DNA of 64,000 nt from Puffinus mauretanicus (lineage: Eukaryota; Chordata; Aves; Procellariiformes; Procellariidae). The stretch spans positions 62,001-126,000 of the forward strand of contig JAJKFH010002862.1 of assembly GCA_023333565.1 (NCBI GenBank), in the 5' to 3' direction. A program made the position numbers and the translations under genes. Positions 1 through 15,400 of this stretch are shown in pieces. The first letter of the stretch is position 1. Each line of letters starts with the position of its first letter. The notes below the pieces were generated by a model. That model was given only the letters and a program-made list of their open reading frames with translations, did not search any database and was not told the origin of the DNA.

Positions 1-2459
1 GAAAATGGAAAAATAAGTTCTGTGTTTGTGCTCTATGAAAAGGGGAGAGCAGTCAGCCCTGAGAAATTTTAATTCAATGAATTGTGACTCTGACGAAACA
101 CATTCCTGTAGTTTTGGAGCAGAATTTTGCTTTAGTCAGATTTTAAGCGGCTGCCTGCATGTTCATTCAGTATGTCATTTGTTCTTGATAAAAGTTTGTA
201 GTTTGGGAAATCTCTTCCCAAGCACAAAACTTTGGAACAATTTATTTTCTGCTGGCCAGTTATTTTAAGTCCCTAAAAAAGAAGCCAGGCACTCATGAAA
301 GGTAATTATCTCCTGCTGGGCATCCGCCATTAGCACAGAAATTACAAACCAGCCTCTCAGCATTACCTGGAGGCTCTTACGGAAACAAACTGAAAAAAAA
401 TTGTAACATATTCCTTCCCTCTATTCCTTAAAATACATTTTAATAGTAGCAAATATTGGCATTTGTTTTAACAGCTTTTTTTTACAGTCCGCTACCCATA
501 ACTATGCCTTTTCTTTGGAGAGGATCTCAGAAGTACGGGGACATGGTGGCAGCAGAAAAATAATGTGGTTATCATCCATCTGCAGGCCATGCTGATCTCC
601 CAGAGGATGCGGAAATCTCATTAAGCTGTGTAACGAAAGACAGCGTACATGGATATTTGTGGCTTCCCAACTGCGGGGCAATTCGCACTGAGCCGCAGAT
701 GCACAGCTACACAGTGGGTATGGAAAATAGCTTAGTGCCATCAATGAGCGGGATGGTTTAACGCTTTAGGATACGTATCGTTTGAAGACCACGACACTGT
801 TAAATGCAAGCAGAGCCATGAAACCATGGCTGTAGTTCACAGCTTCTCTCACATTTACTCAATTAAATGGTCATTAGGATTTCAAAAGCCACAGCAGATG
901 AGCCAAGCCGCTCTCATGAGGCTATGGGCCATTTACAAGAAATACGTGTTAGGGCCATTTTGAGGAATAAATCATAAGCTAAGCAGAGAAAATGTGAGTC
1001 ATGGGTTTTACTGAGAAAACCACCACCTTCGTAGAGCCCAGCTGAGACACCTGGCTGGTAGAAGGAGAGGGTGGTTTTAAAGCAGTCCCCCATGCCGCAA
1101 GCCACCACGGCTGCAGAGTTTTGTCATGCCGTGCGCAGACGAGGTATTCGACTCCTCATCACCCTGGGTTTTATGAAGAAGTCATCCCAAATGTAAGCGA
1201 TGCCAACAGGGAGATGTGATGCTCGGCAGAAGGGAACACATGGAAAAGGTCCCTTTGGTGTGCGAGTATTTGTCTCTCCAAAATCGATGCATGACTGGAT
1301 TACCGTCATGTGACATACGGCGTTGCTAACCCGCCAATAATACAGGTGTTAAAGCTGTTAAAAAAATGCATCCCAAAACATATCTTTTTCTAAGTGCGTG
1401 ATCTGTTATTTACTAAGTGTTTACTGAAACTGCTGAAGTGAATTAAGTGCAAGGTCCCAATCACAGCACACTCCTGGGGCTGAGTGAACGAAGACGGGCA
1501 AAGTCAGCCAAAGGGAAAAAACAGAACAAAACCAATAAAAACAGTGTTCCCAACCCCTCGGCAAACTCCATCTGCACGCAAACAGAAAGCTGCATAAATC
1601 TGTCTCGAAGCTGCCCCCTGGACAAGCATCTTCCAGCTTGGGTTTCCAGCGAAGGCCTTGTAGACATCTCTGCAGTTTCTGGGTCAGCAGAATTTACATT
1701 CACAAATGAACGAAGATATAGAAGTAAGGCATTGCTTGTGAAACACTCCCATATTATAGCAGCATGGGTAATAATTTTGGCAGTAGTTACCACCTATAAG
1801 CCAACTTTCTAAGTATCCTTTTTCAGATGAGCACTTTAAAAAAAAAAATGATGTTCCTATTTTCCTTATTATTAAAAAAAAAACCAGAAAAAAGACTTTT
1901 TTTTCATTAACATTGACATGTCTTAAAAATAATATATAAACAAGAAGGGGTAAAACAGCACAAAGCAAAACTTCTTACAAAGTCAATGAAAGTTAGCTGC
2001 AATTTTCAGTTGTAATAGCACTTTTAGTTTCTCCTCTCTTTTCCCAGATTCTTTCTCCAGGATGCAGGCATATTGAAATGGAGTAAGCTGGGAAAAATCC
2101 TTAACTTCAACCTTAGCCAAAACCTAAAAATAATAAATCTTTCTGAAAGGAAGCTCAAAAAAAAAAAAATCATTTCGTGTTCTTTCTTGAGCCAACAAAG
2201 ATGTAAAAATAACATACAACCAGTATGCAGAAATCATTGTGTTTCATCTACAACAAAACAGGTCTTCCAGGTTTTACAGACCAGCACTAAATATCTGGCC
2301 TTCTGTCATCCAGGATATGACAATTTCAACTATACACACTGAAATCTCAATTAAAAAATAATTTTCCAGATGCTGCAGACTTCAAACGGTAATCTCACCT
2401 AAAGAAACCTTTAGTACACTCACACAAATACAACGCTATAAAATGGTGCCTTAGCAAAG

Positions 2460-2590
2460 GATAAAAAGATTTTATTTACATATATATATTAAAAAAAAGA
2501 TATAAAAAGATATAAATACATAAGATTATATATGTATTATGTAAAGTTTATTATATACATTATAAAGATTGAGAGAGAGAGAGAGAGAGG
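2460..2590. repeat. AT-rich low-complexity tract ending in (GA)n
   Basis: About 110 bases of A/T-rich sequence full of ATATA and AGATATAAA strings run into a pure (GA) microsatellite of nearly ten units at 2571-2590. Confidence 0.9.
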
Positions 2591-5500
2591 CATGTTTGAA
2601 TACATTTATGCTAAAAGTAAAGCTTGCCTCAGGAGCACTTTGCTGAAACCAAACCTTCTCTCGAGTAATCCATACAGCAAGCTTTCATATCTGAATGTGT
2701 AAAATCCCACAGAGTACAGTGATGCTATCAATATTCCTATCAGTTTTCAAGTAAACTCTACTTGCCCAGACATTTATGGGGACCAGCAATGATGAAAAGC
2801 CCATTAAAAAACCCTTTGATCATCTTCTCTAAGCAGAGTTTAAAATCATGCCTTACCTACATTTTCAACAGTATCTGACGTATTTTAATTTTCTTTCTCT
2901 TGATGAACTGCATGAACCATTTGGATTTGTTCAGCTGTTTATGCTTCGCAAGCATGCTAATCACACAAGTGATAAATGCAATCACTTGGGAATTTTGCGT
3001 TTTCAATTGACTCTCAATAACTCTTACAATTATAAACATTAGGTCATAGTCTCAGAGTCTCTCTTTAAGGAGGCAATATATCCTGGAACACTTGTTTTCC
3101 TTGTGTGGTCTGAGCTTTAAAACATCACTGGCAAAATGTCAGTGAAAACGCAAGCAATTTAGGTTTTTATCCCACAGTAAATATCACTTTGTTCCTCAAA
3201 ACAGATCATTGTTAAAGCTTTGTGGGCACTTAACGTAACCTCCTACCCATATCTTCCCCACCCAGTCAGTTTTAATGCCAGCTGATGGGAGACACTGATA
3301 TTAGCGGGAGCTGGCTCCTATTATCAGGCACAGATACGGTTTAGGCTTGTTGCTTGAGAAATAAAGAAGCGTCCTCAATGAGATGCATCCAGCCCCAGCG
3401 TGCGCCCTCGCCGCCAGCCCAGGGCACCTTCCCTTGGGACAGTGCAGAAGGGTGTAGGAGGAAGGGGGGCTCTGCACACCCGGACCAGAGGTTGTATTTA
3501 GGGAGGCTCGGGACAGCTTTCCTCGGACTACAAGTCACTGTGTTCACAGTGTCCTTCTTACAGGATTTACATCTCCTCCGGCTTCCCCTGAATACAAAAC
3601 ACCAGTTGTGTCCTCAGGGTCCCTGTGGTGCTTCCTTTATTTCACCAGTGCTATGTAACAGAGAAATTAAAAATACCAGCCTAGTTTGGGCAAAAAAAAA
3701 CCCAACCCAACAAATGAACAAATGCCATATGAGTGTCTAAAAATCTTTTACATGCACTGGATCATGAGATGGTAAAAACTAATCTATATTGGAGGAACAA
3801 GCAATGTTTATACCAGTTAGCAATACAGTGATCTCCTTCCCTCCTTCCCCGCAAATCCTGCATTGCTTGGGGATTTAAGAAAATGTCCCTAGTTTATATT
3901 TAGAGCAGAGAGTTTCCCATGCTGATTTCATTCTGCAGCGTGCATTGACATCACATTCAAATCAAGCAGAACAGAGATCCTAAAACCCACTAAAATTATG
4001 GCTCTTTCCTCACTTTGCCTTGTCTTAAAAATTACAGCAAGCTTACAGCTGTCACAGCTTAAAATACTGCTTCACATTTCCCTGTAACCCAGGTATAAAT
4101 TACAGATATCAGGGACTGTCAGTTTCTACAAAGTGCTTCCCAATCTATTTTACATTCGGATTTTCATTTCAGTTGATAGATACGAGAGATCATCTGTTGC
4201 CTGAGAAAACCTTACTTCTGATACCTCTCAAGAGATTAGAGATAATTTGTGTTCTTCCAATCTCTCCCATAACATTTGGTCATTTCAGACTTCTCCAAGA
4301 AAGTTAACGTTTCTTGAGGTCTCCACCCATTTTTGCTAAATTATACCCCCTCTGGACAACCCTGCCAAAATAACAGCATGAGATACAGCTATTGGCTTTA
4401 GGACTGGAACTGAATTTTCAAATCCTGAACTAGACACAGCAACTGCTCTTAGCCCCTAACAACTATTTACAGCAAAAAGATTTGGCTTATTTCTAGTTTT
4501 CTTTGGTAGGTGACACAAAAAAATACATGTTCATATTCCTCTTTGTACTGCAAAACAGAATGCAAAAAAAAAAAAAGGTAAAATTGGAGGATGAAGTAGG
4601 ATACAACTGTGGAAACTGTTTCCAGCCACCTGATCCCATTTGAATAGGTGGCCTGGCTCCTTGGTGGGACTGAGAATGTCAGCAGCTGCTGGCTTGTGTC
4701 CCCACAAGCTCTGGGGCAGCCCTCTTGAAGCTCAGTGGGTTTAGGCATGGGATTTGATTTAGTTCGACATTGCAGTTGGGAATGCACAGCAAGTAACTTC
4801 ACCATGTCCGCATCCTTATTTTTTGAAAAATAAACATGCAAACAAAAAAAAAATCCACGAGCTAAAGTCCACTAGTTTACTTTTCTGTAAAATGTTTCAT
4901 CTAGCTCATTTTACCTCCTGACGTTAGACTTGTCAGGTTGTTAAATTGACACAGAGTATTACATTTCACATAACGATTTCATTAGGATCTGGAAAAAGCT
5001 GTTGGTATTGTTTACTTGTATTTTTTCCATTCTGTTTGTTATATATATTAAGTTACAGAACTGTCACCACGTGGCACGTGCCTAAACCAAGCAGCCATGC
5101 GACTGCATTGCTCTAAAATTATCTACCAGTACCCCTGAGCCCTCCCCACAGTTAGTCACCAGCTCTTGCGGTGGCTATTTCTGAAGAGCTGTTCATGTCA
5201 TCTAGCACTAAATGTGTCAGTAACTCTCAAATATTTGGCAAGGTTGGGCTTCTTTCCGTCAAGTGATCAGAATGCCTTTGGAGATGGTCTGCTGCTGTGA
5301 CTCACAATTGAGCTGTCCTTCACTCATGTCGCAAGGACTTCAAAAATAATGAAAAGGGCAGAATCTGCCCCAAAACCTCTGGTATTTGTGGTAATGACCC
5401 TTAAATACAGAAGGTCAGGAGAAAACAGCTCTAAATGTTGTGTTGGAAGTCAAGTGGACGGCTGGGACATGTTTGCCTTGACTTCATCCTGTAAATCCTC

Positions 5501-7539
5501 ATTCCATAGTAAGATCCTACTCATGGTAAAAATCATCTAGATTGAGCAATTTCTACACACAGCGGAAAGTAAGCCATAGCCTCTCTCTTTCTGGCCACTT
5601 AGTCATTTCAAACTTGCTGCAAATTATTTTTTCAAAGACTCTTTTGTTCTTCTTGGCTGAGAAATACATGGAGAAGTTCCACAAAGCAGAGACTTCATTC
5701 TAATAATGCTGATTATCCTGTTTCAGAGCCCTGTTTACAGTAGTATAGAAAAGATGTATTTTGTCTTCATGTGCCCTTAAGCAAACCCAGGGTCTGACCT
5801 TGCAGCCTCTGGAACACAGTCATGTCTGTTGGGGAGATAATATCGCTCATGTTGCTCCTGTATCAGCTTTCTGCTGGCATCAGTTCAGTCCTTCTTATAA
5901 GCAACAATCTCCCTTTTCTCAGCCCTCAGCTCATTTGAAGCTTTTATTGGTGTAACTGCTGCTTTCTCAGTTACTCCAACTTTAAGGGTCACTGGAGAGT
6001 CAACCTCCAGGTCAAGTCTTTGCCCTGTTACTATTTGGTAACAAGCATCTGTGAAAGTCACCTAAACAAGACAAGCCACCTCTTCACTCTCCTGACGAAA
6101 GAAAGCAAAGCCAAGATATCCCAACTTCTATACCAGCAGTCTCTGGATTGGGTTTGAGCAGGCAGCACGCATACAAAAAGTTCTCTTTTTACACATGTCA
6201 AGACATCTAATCCCAAAACTGCCACTTGGAACAACTTCATCAAGAGCAAAAGTTCTGTTCTTTGAACACTACCATGGGCTATTCCTCAAAACTGTATCCC
6301 TGGAGTTACTATATGATTGATGCTCAGATCTGTGGATCGGGTACTCTGAAAAGCGTTTCTCTTCACCCTCAAAAATGACTACAATAAAATACTGTTAACT
6401 AATTAAAAATCTAATCTTTCCAGAATTCATGCACATTTATGATGTTAAGGCTCTAACTCCATTTCAGCTTTTAAATCACTTTGTACAAAAGACTCACCGA
6501 GCTTTAGGTCCATGAAAGAGACTCTGACATTTTAAAAAACTCCACATTGTCCCGCTAGGATTCAGAAGGAAAAGTCAACATTCAGGGCTAGAGAAAGCAT
6601 GCCCTGCTCTAAGTGTGTATTAGTAAGCTCCTTGGGAAGACCTTCAATTTAAACACAATTCTGTTTTATAGCAAATATTTTCTATATTTCCTTGTTTTGT
6701 TTGTTTCCAGGGATATTTGTTCCATGTTAACAATGACAAGGGAGCGTTCATAAAGAGAGAGCACCATCACAGGATGTTGAGCACAGCTATGGAAGTCATT
6801 CAGACAAGAGATAAGATTTCCCACGTTCACCACTTTCAATAACAAAGCTAAAAGCCCAGCCAAAACGACAGAGAGGAAGGAGCACCCGACCATGATTTGT
6901 GAGACTGAGGATTTCCAGCCTGCAGATGAAGTCAGTGGTAAAACCACAGGCACTAGTGCGAGTGCGAGGGGTAGAGCTGGTGTCCCTTACAGCTGGCTTG
7001 TGCTGACCCCAAACACCTCCAGGCTGGAGTAAGCATGACCACAGCCTGGGGATTGCTGGTTTGCTAGATGTGAGGGTGGCACTAGCGCTTCCCACGTGAG
7101 CTGGGAATGCACTGGCTCAACCTACCCAACTAGACAGGTGGTTACATGACATAACTAAGGAAGAAAATGACTCTGCACGCAGTTTTGCAAGCTAGTGAAA
7201 GCATCTCAGCTATGCAGCAGACAGAAGACAACTTCTCCAAGTTAGGTGCTTGCATGCAGTTGCAGGGCAAGGCCCCATCACCATGTCCAGACTTCCTAGT
7301 AAAAACCAGTGCCAAATCCAAAAGCTGTGTTTTCACCTGAATATGGCACTACACCTAACAAGACCAATGTCTTAAAGCTTCGTACTTCAGACTCATAATC
7401 CCTCAAATAGCTATACAACTTTCAAACTAGGACTGACTTGTACCTTTCCAAGAGGGACATGGCTTCTTTCTATCACTAAACTACTTCCCTCTTCCCATCA
7501 CATGGGCTGTCCACATCCCTGAAAGCCTTGACAGCCCTC

Positions 7540-7690
7540 CTCTTCACGTCCCAGGTGTGACTCCTCATCCTTGCAAGTTAACAAGCAGAATTGCACAGGC
7601 TATTTCAGCTGAGGTCTCGCCGATGGTTTGCACAGTAGTATTAAAATTTTCTCAGCACTACTGAAAACACTTCACAGCATACACTGTGGC
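7540..7690 (-). mobile_element. Possible old CR1/L3-type LINE fragment
   Basis: On the minus strand the segment around 7575-7645 reads like a decayed version of the CR1 LVRPHLEYCVQFW region: ATACTACTGTGCAAACC, then GGCGAGACCTCAGCTG, then CCTGTGCAATTCTG. No tail is seen and the frame is broken. This rests on resemblance to recalled family sequence only, and boundaries are loose. Confidence 0.38.
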
Positions 7691-9440
7691 ACCACATTTG
7701 CCTTTCTCATTTCCAGCTCCTGGTTGTCCCCTAACCAGACCTTTTCTCCTGTGCCTTTGCCAGTTGATGAGGCTCTCACATCTAGCATCATCTCCTGACA
7801 GAGACAATTCCCCCAATAATCCCACTGGGCCAGATAAATTTATTTTACCTACAACAAGCTGCCTCTTTAAATGATACATGGAACAGCGAAGGGCTTAGAA
7901 AATCCCTGTTGGGGATCAATTCCTGCCAAGTTTTGACCACTATTTATTTTCTCTCATTCCCAAACATCTAAGTACCAGAGGCGATGATCCACCAAGCAAG
8001 AGTGTTAGAAAAGCACAAACATTCCAGCGATTGCCTATATTCCTCTAGGAAAACACTGGAGAAAGTCTGACCGGAGTGACATTTCTAAAGCAGACAGAAA
8101 ATGCAGAGTTTTCTCCCCCCAGATGCACACCCCTTGGCTCTTCTCAGACGACTGAACAAGGGGCATTTCAGAGCACCTCCTCACGGTTCTGGATGCCCCA
8201 AGGAATAGCCTGCCTCAGTTTCTCTCTGAATTCTAGCAAAAAGCCCAGAGTTTTCAAAGACATTGTTTTCCCCTTATTTATTCAAGTTAATGGGCTTTTT
8301 CCTCTTCGCCACCGTGCTTTGGCAGATTGGGAGTTTCAGGGATGCTCATCCTGCATCTCTGCATTTCCAACTCCACACGCCCCAGCGTGGAAGTGATCCA
8401 GGGTTAATTTCTGTTCAAAATCTGTGCATCTTTACATTGGTGATCAGATCCATGTCTTTAATTTCCTCTCAGACTCACCCCACGGTACCATGTCACACAG
8501 CATGGTACAAGGGTCTGTGGGGAGTACAGCGTAATCCTGCCATGCTCTGGTGCTGGCGGGGGCTTCTCCCTTCTGGGCATATCCAATTCCTGCTTTGGCA
8601 GACTTACACATTCTCCCCAGACTCCTGATAAGGCTGAAGTGTTTTACACCTCTATGCTTATTTGCAGCACTGTTTAACAAAGTTAAAATATTTGCAAGCA
8701 AATGAAAAAGAAAACTTTGGGGCAACTTGGCAGCTATCTGTACAGAACTGCATGAGCTAAAGTCACACACCTAAGAAGGAAAAAATGCAGCCCTGTAATC
8801 AAAACTACTGCTGAGACTCTTGGATAATTAACAAGGGAAAAGAGAGAGTATGTTCTGCCTTCGCATTTGGAAGCAGCGTACATAACCTTAAAATTAAGTG
8901 TCTTTTCTGCTCTCTGCAGTTCAGAGATGCTGATAAACGCAGGAGAATTCAGAGAAGAACTGGAAAAGTGATCTGAGGGTGAGTGAACACAGAGCATCAT
9001 CCTAGTCGACTTGTCAAAGATATTAAACACAGACTAGATCATATTCTAAAATGAGATTTGTAATCTGTTTTTTTTTATTCACATCAGTAAGTTACAAAGT
9101 GCTACCACATACAGGAATTAACCAATCCTTACTAACCTTCTACTCCGCATACCCTCTACTTGAGCACAGGTCCTCAGATGATACTTAGACATCTGACTCC
9201 TACCAAAATTGATGGAGTGAAGCATGCAAACGGTTTGACAATCCGTCCCTTAAGGCATCACAGGGCTGAGAATAAACTTATGCTGATCTTGACAAGACAG
9301 GGCTATAAACACAGTTTCTAGTGAAGATACACCAGTCCACTGAAGATTTCCAACATTTTTTAAAATTGCACATCTTTTATTTATTTATTTACAAGCAGCC
9401 CAGAACTGCTGACTATCCAAACAAATTATGCAAGAAACAA

Positions 9441-9482
9441 GCTGGGTTTTGTTGGGTTTTGTTGTTTGTTTGTTTGTTTTTT
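9441..9482. repeat. T-rich tract with (GTTT)n
   Basis: GGGTTTT and GTTGTTT variants lead into several exact GTTT units and a T run. A short (TTTA)n run lies just upstream near 9374-9391. Confidence 0.8.
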
Positions 9483-12400
9483 AAATCCTGTATTACCCAC
9501 AATCAAAAATAACTTTAAAAATCTATGGTGAGACAGAAAAGAGCTAAAAAAACAGAACTTAATTGCTCGTACACAACAACTGCTGAGTTAGATGATTCCT
9601 TGTACAATACAATCAAATTACTTCATCCTGAAGCAAACTGGGAGACATTTCACAAACGCTGAATTCCAGGGGCTAAATCTCATTTTCACCATCACTTAAA
9701 GCAGCAAAAATCTAGAGAAACTCAATCAAAGCCAACGGAGCTACATCCAATTTGCACGGGTGCTGCAAAACAGGTTTTGAAGTATACTAGCTAACTTTTT
9801 TGTTCACAGGCACTAGAAAACAAACACAATTCTGTCTGTATTCTTGCTGTCTTGGATGAGACTGTAATTTATGTAGCATTTTTATGTGTATATGCTGTCA
9901 TATCTCAACCTAAATTTCTTCCAAGAGAATTCATGCTCTGCCATTACAGACAGCTAAGACATTGCCAGAACCTTCCTAACTTTAACAGCTGAGATGCTAA
10001 GTTTATAAATAATTTCCTTGTGTTATGATTTTCAGCTATACACTGTAAAAGGAAAAATCAACGGCTCTATGGCTGATCCTCCATCTAAACACTGATTTTA
10101 CGAAGGGAATGACTGACCATCCAACTGTAGCCTACAAACTACCTTGGAACATTTAACAGAAAAGTACATTGTGGAAAATTTACTTTTTAAGAAGGAAATT
10201 TAAAAAAAAAAGATTTTGTAAACAGAAGTAATAAAGGTTTACTAGAAGCAATGCAAACAAAAAGTAGGTGTCTGTGCCTCTCAAGTCTTTTAAAGATAGT
10301 GCATTTAGTATGAGTAAAGCAGGCAAATAAGCTGCCACGGTTCTACGTGTCCTGTTATTTTTACAGCTGCTACCAAATAATAAAAAAAATCTTGCATTTA
10401 CTTGTAAAACTCATGCTTCAGTAAGAAGGGGTGCCAAAAAAAAATTATTCTTTCCAAGAAACAAACAGCTACACTTCATAAAGATAGCATGAAACGTTTC
10501 AGGGAGTCTTCCGAATGGGGAATGTCTTCCTGCTATGGGTAAAACATGGAAAAGTATCTTCAAGGACAAACAACTTCATTTTGCCTCCACTAACAAGGAA
10601 AAACTTGAAATTATTTAAAGTCTGCAGTTTAGCCATTTTTAAAATAAAAACTATTTCTAACAAAAGCTAGCATCTACTTCTGTATTTATCAAGAACCTGC
10701 TCCTTCAAAGAAGCCTTCCTCATAAACAGACTTTTTTCATGCTATATAAATGGGCTTAGGAACTACAGTTTTCCTACAAAAAAAAAGGAGTAAAGTAGCT
10801 TTTCATTCAGATATTGATATCCAGCTGCATAACACCCATTTGTCACTTGACTTCCAAACCCAAATTTTGGAAGCCTCTGCTTCTCTCTGCCATTATCACT
10901 GGGCAGCTTGGGATAATGTAAGGATTCATGGTCCAGGTCTTCCCCACAGGTGCCCCGTTTAGCTAATAGGGCAATCAGGGATGGTAGCATTTGATCAGGA
11001 CCACTTCTGAAATTCATGTTCTCAAGCATTTCCCACAAATACCAACTGCGTGCCTCGAGACCAAGACATTACAGAGACTTTTCCAGTTCTCTGGTGCTGC
11101 TTTGCAGCTTTTTTCCATGTCCATCCCATTGTAGCAGGCAGGATATTGAATCTTTTGCAACAGTTAATCTTCTCACAACTGAGACTGGATTTCAGTAATA
11201 AACACTTGTTGTAATTTTTCATCCTGTGGGCCATTATATTTCCAAGAAGCAAGGTCAAGATGGCATTTAATAAAAGGATTGCTGTATTTGTTTGGTTCTT
11301 TCTTCCAAAAGAGAAGTCCTACAGAGCAAAGCAACAAATTGGACAATATGGAATACAGCCAGGGTGTTCAGCCCTAATACACAATTAAGAAGAATCTGAA
11401 CACAGGAAAGTTTCCTCTCTATTTCCATCCTACAGATATATTTGTCCTGCATTAAATCTTTGTCAAGTCCTTAAGGAAAATTTCTTGGAACAATTTTCTT
11501 TTCACTGGAACAACTTATAACTGTAATGGCTGTAAGGTCAATGAAAATGTTTGAAGTCTCTTTTTCCTGGTACTTAAAAATATCCAGCAGTCCATATTGC
11601 AAACAAGGATGTGTAAATAAATACATGTGTGCATGTTAGCCATTCTTGCTCCTGACTACTTGTTTTCTGCTGCTCTTTTTGCTCCGCGACAGCTATTTTC
11701 ACTGGAGATGTTCCAGTGATGTACCATTAGCTTACTCCCACTGTGGAAATACTCTGGATATTTTTGCAACATAAGAAAACATCACAAAAATCTAATTTGT
11801 CTCCCAGTGGATATGAAAAATATACTTAAAAAAGAGCATTTTTTCTTCTTATCTCAAACAGTAGCATTCTGTTGAACTGGAATGACAGCAAATCACCATA
11901 CGTAAAGAAAGTCCAGCAAATTATTTGAAGATTCGATTTACGGCGACCTTCTTTGTTGTAACAGGAACACTACATCTTCAGTGTAAGCTATCAAGTTCTT
12001 TTTTCTGTGAGGCATAAATTAGGCTTTTTCCTCCATTTTATAGCTGGAGAAGTAGCTAAAACTGACATCCCATAGTAAACCTCAGTGGGTAACTGAAAGC
12101 AGAATTTGGCATGATACAGCTCCTTGAGGAGCACAGAAATTTAGCCCAGGAGCTAGAACTACAACTCAACTCCTGACAAGTCCATCCTAAGGTTAAACAA
12201 CATTGCCTCCCAGGATCACAGTGCTCCCACTGATGTAAATCTGGAGGGGCACCGTCAAGGACCCTTCCAGTCACGCTCAATAAAACCGCAACTCAAACAC
12301 AGGTCAGTGCAAGGACAACACACAGTACAAACAAGACTCTGGCCAATAAACTCAGCTTGGAAAGTCAAGCAGAGAACTCGCTTCATTGGTAAAATGCATT

Positions 12401-15400
12401 CAATCTGCTTTAACAACTTTTTGCGTTCTTGTTTTCATGGAATGCTAAGAAGAATTATGAAGAATTCCCAAACTGACACACTTTATCTTAGGTCCAGGGA
12501 AGTCAGTAGAGCTATGGAAATGCAACCCTTCGCAAATCTTCTCATACAGCATCTTTAGTGCCCATGCAGGGGACCAAAAGAGTCATCCTTTAACACAGGT
12601 GAGCTTCTAAGAATAATCAAGAAGGGACCAGTCCTGCAAACACATTCATGCATGCCAAGTAATTTTCTTGAGCTCCTGCACCACACAGAGAAATTTCTTC
12701 AGGAAAAGGACCTAATTTAAGATCAGATACAAGAGAAGGTTTGAATGCACTCTGAATCTACTTCAAACCCAGAGGAGATACCATGAATGCAGGTTTGCCT
12801 TTATAAAACTTCTGTGGGTAAAGCCCTTCACTGAGGTTATATCACAGTAAAATTTTCATTTCTCTTTAAGAAGTTTTAAAATTAAGAGGAAATAGGACAT
12901 GCTAACTTGGCCTGAAGGATAATTCCTTCTCTTTCTCCCCATTGACCGTATACAGAGAGAGCAGACTGAGCCTGGACTCCTAAAGCAGACCCTTAACAGA
13001 AAAATCTGAAAACTGGGAAGTGTCAGGTTGTCCCCTGTTTCCCTCCCTCATCCCTAATTTACGGGGTTTTGTCCGGAAGAAAGAAATGTGGGGAACTGAA
13101 GGGTGAGAGTGGTGGGGAAACACGCTCAGAAGTAACATTTTTAATATCTCCCGTTTTGCTATTATATAAGCTAGAAGGCAAGCAGGACAAGGTAGAATAA
13201 AAATGTATCCCACGTTCTCCATTTTTAATCACATTCCATTTTGTGTTTCTTCATTTTAAAATCAGAAAAGCTTGAAATGAGAATTTTTCCATGAAAATTC
13301 CAAAAAAGAAAACAATGACCCATTCCATATAGGCTCCTCATCTCTCAATTTTGAAATTTAAAGCAGTTTCACCACCTGATCTCTGCATATACATTTGTAG
13401 CCTCCAGGCAGTAGGAAGTCCAGCGGAGTAGACATACACTTTCTTCAGGAAAAACAAAACAAACAAAAAAAACCTAATGAGCTTTTAAAATCCAAATATT
13501 CATCAAAACAGCCTTTCTACATCTGCCTAAGCAAATATACTGTTTTCCATATAAGCAGAATATTATGTAGTATATCAAGAAGCCAACAGCCGAGGCACCA
13601 CAAGAGTCACACTCTGAGGCAATGCTTGCCCGTAGACTGTCTGGGCCATCGTGCAGACCAACCGCCCAACCACAGTTGGGTTCATTACACTACTGATTTC
13701 CAAGCAGCGGGCAGAGATCAGCCCAGACTGCCAGCATGCCTGCCACTGCTCCTTGCTCCTGCCTTAGGAAGCTGCAGCTAAAAGCACGTACCCCCAGCAG
13801 GATCAAGCATTTACCAAGCAGTAGCTCAAGAGACCCCTTGTCCCTCAAGTCTCTCTCTCACTTTCCGCTTCTCAACCAGTAAGATCTACCAAAGACCCTC
13901 AACCCCATTTTCACCCATTTTTTCTCTTCCCACAGATGCCATTATAAGGATTAAATAATTTTCCCTTTGGCTATCTTTGTTTGAATTATAACTCATTTCG
14001 ACTCTCAAAGGCAATAATCTCTAAACTAAGGGGTTTTGTCAGAATTCCAGAGAGCAATGTTTAGGAAACAACAACACTTTTTTGGTGCAGTTATGATAAT
14101 AAACTCTATAATGAAAACTGAGTATGATAATAACGTCTTGTTGAATAGGCAAGATGTCAGATTTACAACATATATTAAATGTGTTGAATGTGATCACAGA
14201 GATATTAACATTCCACTGAGACACTGGAGCTGTGGGCAGAAAGTTATTAACAATGAATAATGCATCCAATAAAGTTATTTGCTCTCTCTTATAAAAATTC
14301 TGAGCATACTTTTTTTGGCGTATTGTCACAAATTTCTAAATTGTCAGCCTTTACCCATTACTCATAAAATATTACGATAATATTTGATGAATTTCTTCAT
14401 TCATTTTGCAGACTGTACCAACGAACTTCTTGGACTTAGGCGTCTTGTTACAGAGAATTAGGTGGTCAACCTTCCCCCTCAAGGAAGGGTAAAGAGACTA
14501 TGAAGCCAACATGAACACTGCTGGTTTACATCACATGCACCACTAACTTCTCCATAGAAAGATTATTGTTTGTCATATACTTGCTAGCCCAGATGAATAT
14601 TGTTCTATATTTCTCCAAACTCTCTCTCTCATGTAATTTGTCTTTGGCTTATAATAAGGCTATTCATTCTCCAAGAACAATCCGTTTAAAAACTCAGATT
14701 ATAGCTTTGATTTTGCCTCTCTTTCCCACTTAAAACATTGTGTACACACCGCTTTAGCTCCCAGGCCATTTGAAAAGGAAGGAGGAAAATTCTGTTTGAT
14801 GTGCATTTACTACTGAATGGCTGCTAATATTAATACAGTGAATATAATCACTGTGTATTTCACCTTACTTAAATTCCAGCAGAGATCATCAATTAAAATG
14901 GATATGATTAGAAATTAAGTTTAACAAAAACCCCAGAAGTACGTTTTTAATAGCTGGATGTACACTAAATGCTTTACAGTCTCATACGTCATTTTTTGAA
15001 CCAGGATCAACAATGAAATCAAAACAAAGTGATGGAAAACACTCTTTCAGCGAGAAGGATTTTCCAAACACAACTAAGCTCTGTGATTACTGTCTGCAAC
15101 TGAAATTGGTTTTCTCTTCGACTGTTAAACAGAGCTACCCTCAAGGAGATGCAAACAAACTGCTTTCTTTTCCTAGGCCAAGAAGAAACCGAGTCAGCAC
15201 TGCATGGATTCTGCTCTCCATTGTTTCTGCTTACAATTGGAACAACACAGAAAACAGGGCAAAGTAGAGCAGTAGAGTGACATTTGCTACTGTTAGTTCA
15301 CAAAAGAAGCCACCATTAGTTTGAAAAATGAAACCGAGCAAACAGAAAATGGACAACAGAGAGAAAAAAATTCTGAGCAGAATTTGAGAAAAGTTTTTTT